Source: an uncultured Bacilli bacterium (lineage in GTDB: Bacteria; Bacillota_I; Bacilli_A; RF39; UBA660). From it: a stretch of DNA of 5,203 nt. Every line of letters begins with the position of its first letter. The first letter of the stretch is position 1. The DNA is taken from assembly GCA_947631135.1 (NCBI GenBank), contig CANRKE010000078.1, positions 1 to 5,203 of the forward strand, in the 5' to 3' direction. The translations under genes and the position numbers were made by a program. The notes under the pieces are model-generated. The model saw nothing but the letters and a program-made list of their open reading frames with translations, had not been told where the DNA came from and did no database searches. Below, one piece after another: positions 1-4,996 of this stretch.

Positions 1-230
1 TCAGCATTTAATAGTGGAGTAATTTCAACTAATTCATTTGTAATATTACCAGTTGCTGGATCAATTATACTATATGTACCTTGCGATAAAAATGAAAATG
101 GATATTGATTATTTATTTGTATTTTACCTAACAAACTAAATAATGAACTAACTGCAAGTGTAATAATAATTAATAGTATAATGACTGTTATTGGATTTAA
201 CAGATTTTTTTTCTTCTTTCTCCTATCCAT
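1..230 (-). CDS. N-terminal part of a multi-pass membrane transporter, probably AbgT family (truncated by window edge)
   Basis: An open frame starts at ATG 228-230 and runs off the left edge after 76 codons. The visible part has a basic N-terminus (MDRRKKKK), then a long hydrophobic segment at about residues 13-35 containing NPITVIILLIIITLAVSSLF. A polar, probably extracytoplasmic stretch follows, with IIDPATGNI and VEITPLLNA. This order (short basic tail, first helix beginning with a proline, then a loop with a D-P-x-T-G motif leading to a 'LL' segment) resembles the start of AbgT-type aminobenzoyl-glutamate/ion transporters and related YfcC-like carriers. That family call rests on memory of the pattern and only the N-terminus is seen, so the substrate is unknown. 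A GAGGTG ribosome binding site (about 236-241) lies 5 nt upstream. The start overlaps the stop of the DUF951 gene as TAATG, which suggests translational coupling within the parAB operon. Confidence 0.55.
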   Translation of the reverse strand, partial: MDRRKKKKNLLNPITVIILLIIITLAVSSLFSLLGKIQINNQYPFSFLSQGTYSIIDPATGNITNELVEITPLLNA

Positions 231-418
231 TAAAACACCTCAACTTTCTTTAATTTCTTATTAAAGTCAATTCTTGTAAGCATTATTGTTCTATTACAAT
301 TTAAACATTTGATTTTAATATCTGTTCCTACTCTTATTATCTCCCATTTATTAGACCCACAAGGATGTTGTTTTCTCATTACGACAATAGAGCCTAATTT
401 ATAATCTTTATTTTCCAT
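230..418 (-). CDS. DUF951 family small protein
   Basis: This 62-residue protein matches the DUF951 family (like B. subtilis YyzM) along its whole length, and the length is normal for the family. Recognisable family features are VVMRKQHPCGSNKWEIIRVG near residues 12-31, the IKIKCLNCNR stretch around residues 34-43, and a basic end (KKLKKV). Cys20, Cys38 and Cys41, with His18 nearby, could bind zinc, though this is inference. The family has no firmly assigned function. It is often found beside parB, mscS-type and ychF genes in Firmicutes, and here it lies between an MscS channel gene and a transporter. The start is ATG 416-418, preceded by GGAGGTG, which is encoded within the Leu-Glu-Val codons of the channel's C-terminus. 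It overlaps the channel gene by 11 nt and the next gene by 1 nt. Confidence 0.9.
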   Translation of the reverse strand: MENKDYKLGSIVVMRKQHPCGSNKWEIIRVGTDIKIKCLNCNRTIMLTRIDFNKKLKKVEVF

Positions 419-1208
419 GATGCACCTCCAATTGTGGATATGGTATTTTTATGTTATTTTCATCAAAACATTTTTTAACACGTCTTAATATTTCTCTTTC
501 AACATTATATTTATTTTTATATTTTACTTCAACAGAAATTCTATATATTACTGATGATGAATCCAACTCATTAATACCAAGTAGTTTTACTTCACTATTT
601 ATATTTTTCAAATTCCTACTCATATTATTACATAATTCATTCAAAACGTCAAATACTTTATCTATATCTTCTTCATAAGCAACACTTACATCTACTAATG
701 CCAAAAAGTTATTTTTACTATAATTAATTACTTCTGTTATATTTCTATTTGAAATTATTTTAACTTCACCAGTTAAATTCGTAATTCTCGTACTTTTAAA
801 TCCTAGGAATGTAACTTCTCCAAGAAAATCACCAATACTAACTATATCACCTATAGAAAATTGATTTTCTAATACAATGAATATACCAGCAAAAAAATCT
901 TTTAATGAATCTTGTAATGATAAAGCAAGTACAGCTGAGAATACACCTAATCCTGCAATTATACTTGAAACTTTAAATCCAAAAAAATCAAGAACAACAA
1001 TAATTCCAATAACAATTAATATATATTTTACTAAATTTTTAAATAAAACTTTAATAGTATTAACTTTTTTTGTATCAATATTTACTTTGTTTTTTCTATG
1101 TATAAGTACTTTATTAAGTATTGCTTTAAAAGAAAAGTATATTACAAATAGTAAAAGTAATATAATTACAGTTCTAAGTGTATCTGCACTAAATATTTTT
1201 TCTAACAT
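408..1208 (-). CDS. MscS-family small-conductance mechanosensitive ion channel
   Basis: The 266-residue protein has the size and layout of a minimal MscS channel. Two membrane helices (about residues 10-32 and 56-77) are followed by a pore-lining TM3 (about 80-115) with the family pattern GLGVFSAVLALSLQDSLKDFFAGIFIVLE. A Gly/Ala/Ser-rich half is followed by the Q-D-x-x-x-D-F-x-A-G turn. The beta domain then opens with FSIGDIVSIGDFLGEV and contains the ISNRNI and INYS motifs (near 152-164). An alpha/beta C-terminal domain ends with IPYPQLEVHHGK, typical of the family. It would sit in the cytoplasmic membrane and release solutes on hypo-osmotic shock. ATG 1206-1208 is preferred. An in-frame TTG at 1212-1214 is possible, but it overlaps the parB stop. 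No clear Shine-Dalgarno is visible, and the parB TGA lies 2 nt upstream, so re-initiation after parB is likely. The last 11 nt overlap the DUF951 gene. Confidence 0.93.
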   Translation of the reverse strand: MLEKIFSADTLRTVIILLLLFVIYFSFKAILNKVLIHRKNKVNIDTKKVNTIKVLFKNLVKYILIVIGIIVVLDFFGFKVSSIIAGLGVFSAVLALSLQDSLKDFFAGIFIVLENQFSIGDIVSIGDFLGEVTFLGFKSTRITNLTGEVKIISNRNITEVINYSKNNFLALVDVSVAYEEDIDKVFDVLNELCNNMSRNLKNINSEVKLLGINELDSSSVIYRISVEVKYKNKYNVEREILRRVKKCFDENNIKIPYPQLEVHHGK

Positions 1209-1210
1209 AA

Positions 1211-2098
1211 TCAATTAATTTTAACATTCAATATTTCTAAAATTCTATCTAGATCTTTAGCTGAAGTGAATGATATTTCTAATTTCTTTTCAGTAATTTT
1301 TACTTTACTACCCAATTTTTCTTTTAAATAATCTTCTACATATACATATGGTCTTGATTTTGATTTTTTAGCTTTACTTACAGGACTAGATTTAGTAAAT
1401 GTATTATTATTTGATGTTAATTCTTCAATATCACGTACACTTAATTTTTCATCTACTATTCTATTTGCAAGTTCTATCATTTTATTTTTATCTTCTAATT
1501 TGCTTAATACTCTTGCATGTCCCATTGTTATCTTCTTAGTATTAATCATTGACTTAATTTCTGATGGAAGTCTTAATAATCCTAGCATATTTGTTATATG
1601 ACTTCTACTTTTCCCCATTCTTCTAGCCAATTCTTCTTGTGTTATATTTAATTTTTCTAATAGTTCACTATATCCATTTGCTTCTTCTATTGCAGATAGA
1701 TTTTCACGTTGTAAATTTTCTAATAGAGCTATTTGCATCATATCAGCATCATCAAAATCTCTAATTATTGCAGGTATTTTTTTAAGGCCTGCCTTTGTAC
1801 TTGCACGAACTCTTCTTTCACCAGCAACAATTTCATATCCTTTAATGCTTTTTTTAATTATTATTGGTTGAAAAACACCATGTTCTTTAATAGATTCAGC
1901 AAGTTCATCTATTGCGTCTTCATCAAAATATAATCTTGGTTGATATGGATTGCTTCTTAATTCTGAAAGTGGAACACTAACTATTTCATCTTTACTAGTT
2001 TCTAATACTATTTTTTCTTCTATTTGATCAAAATTTAAACTTTCATTACTAAATAGTTGTTCCAAACCTTTTCCTAAGGCTCTACGCTTTTGTTCCAT
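1211..2098 (-). CDS. parB: Chromosome partitioning protein ParB (Spo0J)
   Basis: ParB binds parS sites as a CTP-dependent clamp, spreads along nearby DNA and stimulates the ParA ATPase to move and organise chromosome origins. The 295-residue protein has the full family layout. It opens with KRRALGKGLEQLF, the short ParA-contacting tail. The N-terminal ParB/sulfiredoxin-like CTPase domain carries NPYQPR (residues 50-55), GERRVRA (93-99) and ENLQREN (127-133). A helix-turn-helix domain follows at about 151-178 (ITQEELARRMGKSRSHITN). A lysine/serine-rich linker lies near 235-250, and a C-terminal dimerisation domain covers about 251-295. ATG 2096-2098 is chosen because it gives the usual ParB N-terminus. 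A TTG at 2105-2107 sits only 3 nt from the AAGGAGG site (about 2111-2117), which is too close, while the ATG spacing of 12 nt is somewhat long. It overlaps parA by 17 nt and ends in TGA 2 nt before the channel gene. Adjacency to parA favours ParB over its paralogue Noc. Confidence 0.96.
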   Translation of the reverse strand: MEQKRRALGKGLEQLFSNESLNFDQIEEKIVLETSKDEIVSVPLSELRSNPYQPRLYFDEDAIDELAESIKEHGVFQPIIIKKSIKGYEIVAGERRVRASTKAGLKKIPAIIRDFDDADMMQIALLENLQRENLSAIEEANGYSELLEKLNITQEELARRMGKSRSHITNMLGLLRLPSEIKSMINTKKITMGHARVLSKLEDKNKMIELANRIVDEKLSVRDIEELTSNNNTFTKSSPVSKAKKSKSRPYVYVEDYLKEKLGSKVKITEKKLEISFTSAKDLDRILEILNVKIN

Positions 2099-2873
2099 TT
2101 CTATCAATTACCTCCTTAGCTAAATTAATATATGCTTCTGTCCCTCTACTTTTAGGATCATAAGCAATTATTGGCTTACCATGTGATGGTGCTTCAGTAA
2201 GTCTAATAAGTCTTGGAATAATTGTATCATATACTCTTTCTTTAAAGTAGCTTCTTATATCTTCTACTACTTCTAATCCCAAGTTAGTTCTTGAATCTAA
2301 CATTGTTAATAATACACCTTCAATATCTAAATCTGGATTTAAGTTTCTTTGTGCTAACATTATACTATTTAATAATTGCATAATTCCTTCTAATGCAAAG
2401 AACTCACATTGTACTGGTATTATAACAGAGTCAGATGCAGTAAGTGCATTAGTGGTAAGTATTCCAAGTGATGGTGGACAATCAATTAATATAAAATCAT
2501 AATAATCTTTTATTTGTCCAATACTTTTCTTTAATTGAGCACCTCGTGAAAATCCTGTATCAGTCCTACTTTTTTCAATTAATTCTAAATCTACACCAGC
2601 TAAATTTATTGTTGCTGGAATAATATGTAAATTTTTGAATTTAGTTTTAACTATTGACTTTTGTATTGGAGCATCACCTATTAATACATTATATATACTA
2701 CAGTCAATATCTCCTTTATTAATTCCTACACCTGTAGTTGTATTACCTTGAGGATCTAAGTCTATTAAAAGCACTTTTTTCCCTAAATATCCTAATGATG
2801 CTGATAAATTAATACTTGTTGTTGTTTTACCAACTCCACCTTTTTGATTAACCATTGAAATTACTTTACCCAT
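2082..2873 (-). CDS. parA: Chromosome partitioning ATPase ParA (Soj)
   Basis: ParA is a Walker-type ATPase that binds DNA non-specifically as an ATP dimer and works with ParB in origin segregation. In Bacillus, Soj also controls DnaA. The 263-residue protein has the small chromosomal ParA length, with no N-terminal DNA-binding extension of the plasmid type. It shows the deviant Walker A KGGVGKTT (residues 11-18, with the signature lysine Lys11), the Walker A' segment LLIDLDPQGN (35-44) and Walker B FILIDCPPSLG (127-137, Asp131). The C-terminal part has PRLIRLTEAPSHGKPI, typical of Soj/MinD-like ATPases. ATG 2871-2873 is the likely start, because AGAGGTG (2880-2886) sits 6 nt upstream. A GTG at 2880-2882 would fall inside that ribosome binding site. 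It is the first gene of the operon and has its own promoter. Its 3' end carries the parB ribosome binding site and overlaps parB by 17 nt. Confidence 0.97.
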   Translation of the reverse strand: MGKVISMVNQKGGVGKTTTSINLSASLGYLGKKVLLIDLDPQGNTTTGVGINKGDIDCSIYNVLIGDAPIQKSIVKTKFKNLHIIPATINLAGVDLELIEKSRTDTGFSRGAQLKKSIGQIKDYYDFILIDCPPSLGILTTNALTASDSVIIPVQCEFFALEGIMQLLNSIMLAQRNLNPDLDIEGVLLTMLDSRTNLGLEVVEDIRSYFKERVYDTIIPRLIRLTEAPSHGKPIIAYDPKSRGTEAYINLAKEVIDRNGTKA

Positions 2874-2906
2874 AATTAACACCTCTTTGGATTATCTGCA
2901 TATATC

Positions 2907-2935
2907 ATTGTACCAAATATTTATAATTTTTTAAA
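2907..2935 (-). promoter_or_regulatory. Probable sigma-A promoter of the parA-parB operon
   Basis: On the minus strand a -10 element TACAAT (2907-2912) is preceded by an extended -10 TG (2914-2915). A weak -35 TTTAAA (2930-2935) lies 17 nt upstream. Transcription would start near 2900, giving a leader of about 27 nt before the parA ATG, with AGAGGTG inside it. The local sequence is extremely AT-rich, so chance matches are easy. The position, spacing and TGn motif support the call. Confidence 0.55.
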
Positions 2936-3011
2936 TAATTTTATGATATTTTATATATATTTTTCTATCATTTATTTTTTATATTTGTTCTCTTCTTTAT
3001 TTTATGGGAAT
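2936..3011. other. AT-rich spacer between surface-protein terminator and parA promoter
   Basis: This short non-coding stretch is almost entirely A and T, with runs such as TATATATATA. No open frame, parS-like palindrome or DnaA-box cluster was seen. It may help promoter curvature or act as an UP element, but nothing specific can be assigned. Confidence 0.4.
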
Positions 3012-3046
3012 AAAAAAACTTCCTAATGTTTTTTACTAGGAAATTT
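3012..3046 (-). terminator. Intrinsic terminator of the surface-protein gene
   Basis: Beginning 4 nt after the surface-protein stop codon, the minus strand can form a 12-bp stem. The arms are AAATTTCCTAGT (3035-3046) and ATTAGGAAGTTT (3016-3027), with two G-T wobbles and a 7-nt loop. A run of seven T residues (3012-3018) overlaps the base of the 3' arm. It separates the surface-protein transcript from the parA operon promoter. Confidence 0.85.
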
Positions 3047-3050
3047 ATTT

Positions 3051-4766
3051 TTAATACTCAGCTTGAAACAAAGGGGATGATTCATCATTTGATTCAATTA
3101 TGGTATTTCCATCGTAGGTTTTAATCTCTGGTAAAGTTATAGGTTCATATTCAGCACTTGATTTAATGCTTCCATCAGTGTTTATAAGTCTAACTATTCT
3201 TTTATTTTTATAATCTATATAATCTCTTGTATCATCTACACTTCTTAATGGGTCATGTCCAGATATATCTATTGTTATGTTTTGAATGTTCTCGTTTTTT
3301 CTTAATATTATTCTTGAATAGTATGTTTCTGTATTTGGTATATTGTTCTGATTATCGAAAATTAATATTTTTGCATATTTTATACCTCTTCTAAATTTGT
3401 TATATATATCATAATTTTTTTCAATTTCGTCAATTGGAGAAATTCCCTGTATTATTTTATTATAACACGTATATTCTGTTGATAATTGCTTATTATATGA
3501 AAGTAACGGATTTGGATTAAAACCACCATATGTAGATTTTCTACTTATATATGTTCCTTTTTTAATTGTTCCATGATCCCATGGTTCATTTAATTTTATT
3601 CTATTATTTTCTTTATCTACATTTTCTGTTATATACATATTTAACCATGCATTTTGTGAATATGTTCCTATTGGATAAGTATAACCTGTTGAATCTGTAT
3701 AATTCCAAAAAATTAACCCCTTTGTACCTAAATCATAATTTGAAATATCATTTAAATATATATATTCATCTCCGTCATTTAAATCTTTAGTTAAATATGT
3801 TATTGTATTATTTGCATAATATGTATTTCTTTGATAAATTTCTTTATCATCAATATCATAATCATATGTTCCAAATATATATATTGCATCTGTTCCATTA
3901 TTTTTTGAACATATATTCATATAATAATAATTATTTATAATTGAAATATTATTAACTTTTATTTCCTCTCGCCTATCGCTAATTTTATTAAAACTACCCA
4001 AACTTTTATATTTTTCATCGTTATATGCTAACTGAGAAAAATTTGTATTATTGCCTAATTCACCTAATCCATTATCTACTAAATTTTGTGATACAGTAAT
4101 ATTTATTGTTTTATTATCACCTACATTTTTTCCATCAGTAGTATTTCCATATATCTTTAGATCTTCTAAATTACCATTAGTTGTATTAGATATTACTGTT
4201 ATTTCATCTTTTGGCGATTTAGCTAATTTTTGTCTTGCTTCTATTTGTATTTTAAAATTTCCACTTCTATTTAACATATAACTTTGATCTACATTATTAG
4301 AATTTTCTATCCATAATTGTAGTTTATATTTTTTTACTTCTTTACTATCTATTCCTATACTTCTTTTCAAGTAATCTTTTGTGTTAGCTAGTTCATGGAA
4401 ATTGCCTTCATTTATTAATTCATCATTACTTAATAATTTCCATTTAAAGTTTTCATCTTTTAGAGCTAGAGGTAGATCTATATCAACAAGTTTAATATCA
4501 TAATATGAATAACTATTTCCTTTATTTTCTACACTAAAATTAAATACACTAGATTTTTCTTCTACCTCATCATTATTAATCGGAAGTAAATTATCAATTG
4601 TTAATTCTCCGCCATCAATATATTCTACATCAAGATTACCTAGTTTTGTTGAATTATTGCTAGTTCCTGTGTTAAAGAACATTGCATAGCTTACAACAAG
4701 TATTCCTATTATTACTACTATAATAGATATTATTACTACATTTTTTACTATTTTCTTCTTATCCAA
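3051..4766 (-). CDS. Surface protein: TasA/camelysin-like N-terminus fused to a phage-tail-like module
   Basis: The 571-residue protein begins with a basic tail (MDKKKIVKN) and one hydrophobic segment (about 9-31) ending VVSYAMFF, the pattern of SipW-type signal peptides in TasA/camelysin-like proteins. Residues about 40-180 look like a TasA-type beta domain (LGNLDVEYIDGGELTIDNL, then VFNFSVENKGN). Residues about 199-230 carry LEDLKIYGN and GKNVGDNKT, resembling the start of a module common in Firmicute phage tail proteins. Residues about 320-415 (TKDLNDGDEYIYLND, GYTYPIGTYSQN) resemble a beta-rich segment of phage and surface proteins. The end has HDPLRSVDDTRDYIDYKNKRIVR (504-526), DGSIKSS and LPEIKTYDGNTIIE (545-558), the usual closing part of such tail modules. 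It is probably exported and displayed, perhaps as an adhesin; the ligand is unknown. No LPXTG signal or C-terminal membrane helix is present, so anchoring would be through the N-terminus or assembly. TTG 4764-4766 is the start: AGGTG (4774-4778) sits 7 nt upstream and no in-frame ATG precedes the hydrophobic segment. It is a single-gene unit. Confidence 0.75.
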   Translation of the reverse strand: MDKKKIVKNVVIISIIVVIIGILVVSYAMFFNTGTSNNSTKLGNLDVEYIDGGELTIDNLLPINNDEVEEKSSVFNFSVENKGNSYSYYDIKLVDIDLPLALKDENFKWKLLSNDELINEGNFHELANTKDYLKRSIGIDSKEVKKYKLQLWIENSNNVDQSYMLNRSGNFKIQIEARQKLAKSPKDEITVISNTTNGNLEDLKIYGNTTDGKNVGDNKTINITVSQNLVDNGLGELGNNTNFSQLAYNDEKYKSLGSFNKISDRREEIKVNNISIINNYYYMNICSKNNGTDAIYIFGTYDYDIDDKEIYQRNTYYANNTITYLTKDLNDGDEYIYLNDISNYDLGTKGLIFWNYTDSTGYTYPIGTYSQNAWLNMYITENVDKENNRIKLNEPWDHGTIKKGTYISRKSTYGGFNPNPLLSYNKQLSTEYTCYNKIIQGISPIDEIEKNYDIYNKFRRGIKYAKILIFDNQNNIPNTETYYSRIILRKNENIQNITIDISGHDPLRSVDDTRDYIDYKNKRIVRLINTDGSIKSSAEYEPITLPEIKTYDGNTIIESNDESSPLFQAEY

Positions 4767-4775
4767 ATTAAAACA

Positions 4776-4796
4776 CCTACCTTATCCTAAGGTAAG
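4776..4796 (-). promoter_or_regulatory. Hairpin sequestering the ribosome binding site
   Basis: A 9-bp stem (one G-T wobble) with a 3-nt GGA loop forms from CTTACCTTA and TAAGGTAGG. Its 3' arm includes the AGG core of the AGGTG ribosome binding site that serves the TTG start at 4764-4766. When formed it should reduce translation of the surface protein. Confidence 0.6.
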
Positions 4797-4822
4797 TTAT
4801 TAGGTCTTATAAATATTATTGA

Positions 4823-4830
4823 CCCCCCCC
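4823..4830 (-). repeat. Eight-base homopolymeric G tract (C8 on plus strand)
   Basis: A run of eight G on the minus strand stands out in a window that is mostly A and T. It lies 56 nt upstream of the surface-protein start, inside the predicted leader and just upstream of a possible second -10 element (TATAAG, 4806-4811). Such tracts are prone to slippage during replication. Confidence 0.9.
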
Positions 4831-4834
4831 AACA

Positions 4835-4848
4835 CGAACATATGTTTG
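4835..4848. promoter_or_regulatory. LexA/DinR (SOS) box-like palindrome
   Basis: The plus strand reads CGAACATATGTTTG, which fits 13 of 14 positions of the Gram-positive LexA consensus CGAACRNRYGTTYC, including the GAAC-N4-GTTY core. It lies between the main predicted promoter and the surface-protein gene, about 40-53 nt downstream of the predicted transcription start. LexA bound here could block elongation or a downstream promoter. The palindrome also overlaps an RNA hairpin, so it could matter at the RNA level instead. Whether this organism has LexA is not shown by the window. Confidence 0.45.
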
Positions 4849-4894
4849 TACATATTTTTTATGGAGAGGACCTACCTTTTTTTATTACAACCCC

Positions 4895-4923
4895 ATTTTA
4901 TCAAATATTTTTATTTTTATCAA
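4895..4923 (-). promoter_or_regulatory. Sigma-A promoter of the surface-protein gene
   Basis: On the minus strand a -35 TTGATA (4918-4923) and a -10 TAAAAT (4895-4900) are separated by exactly 17 nt. The -10 is preceded by an extended-10 TG (4902-4903). Transcription would start near 4888. This is the best promoter match in the window and lies about 30 nt past the ftsH terminator. Confidence 0.7.
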
Positions 4924-4955
4924 TATTATACATAGTTGATTATTACAAAATTTAT

Positions 4956-4990
4956 AAAAAAGATTGGTAGAAAAACATCTATCAATCTTT
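4956..4990 (-). terminator. Intrinsic terminator of ftsH
   Basis: Six nt after the ftsH stop, the minus strand has inverted arms AAAGATTGATAG (4979-4990) and CTACCAATCTTT (4959-4970). They form a 12-bp stem with one G-T wobble and an 8-nt loop. A run of six T residues (4956-4961) overlaps the base of the stem. Confidence 0.88.
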
Positions 4991-4996
4991 TAATAA

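Larger units (their letters stand above)
4767..4888 (-). promoter_or_regulatory. Structured 5' leader of the surface-protein gene, candidate cis-regulatory RNA
   Basis: The predicted leader is about 120 nt. On the minus strand it can form several stems. TAGGTC (4869-4874) pairs with GACCTA (4801-4806). TCCTCTCC (4863-4870) pairs with the G8 tract (4823-4830) through Watson-Crick and G-U pairs. ATATGT (4850-4855) pairs with ACATAT (4840-4845). CTTACCTTA (4788-4796) pairs with TAAGGTAGG (4776-4784) around a GGA loop. The last stem buries the AGG of the ribosome binding site (4774-4778). A second copy of AAGGTAGGT (4870-4878) lies near the 5' end and could compete for the same anti-Shine-Dalgarno strand. 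No known riboswitch class was recognised. The folding is by eye and was not computed. Confidence 0.5.

Noticed and set aside
205..212. A8 run near the start of the transporter gene as a contingency or frameshift site
   Set aside because: It encodes a basic Lys-rich tail common at the start of membrane proteins, and A runs are frequent in such AT-rich DNA.
1211..1213. Genetic code 4 (TGA as tryptophan), suggested by the AT-rich, Mollicutes-like composition
   Set aside because: parB ends in TGA exactly where the family is expected to end, and all visible tryptophans use TGG. Reading through would add only three residues, so the test is weak but gives no support for code 4.
451..1218. Open frames on the plus strand at 451-678 and 877-1218
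   Set aside because: They are antisense to the MscS-family channel gene, have the composition of reverse-complemented membrane-protein codons, and match no family I recognise.
2099..2107. TTG at 2105-2107 as the parB start
   Set aside because: It is only about 3 nt from the AAGGAGG site. The ATG at 2096-2098 gives the expected N-terminus ending in RRALGKGL.
2874..2882. GTG at 2880-2882 as the parA start
   Set aside because: It lies inside the AGAGGTG ribosome binding site. The ATG at 2871-2873 has correct spacing and gives the usual MGKVISMVNQKGG start.
3111..3140. LPEIKTY near the C-terminus of the surface protein as a sortase signal
   Set aside because: It is not LPXTG and no hydrophobic segment or basic tail follows. 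It fits the closing part of phage-tail-like modules better.
3566..4281. Open frames on the plus strand at 3566-3790 and 4051-4281
   Set aside because: They lie opposite the surface-protein gene, lack ribosome binding sites and recognisable domains, and are explained by low stop density in the complementary strand.
3051..4766. Surface protein as part of a prophage
   Set aside because: No capsid, portal, terminase, lysis or integrase gene is present, the neighbours are housekeeping genes, and the N-terminus has a bacterial export signal and TasA-like domain.
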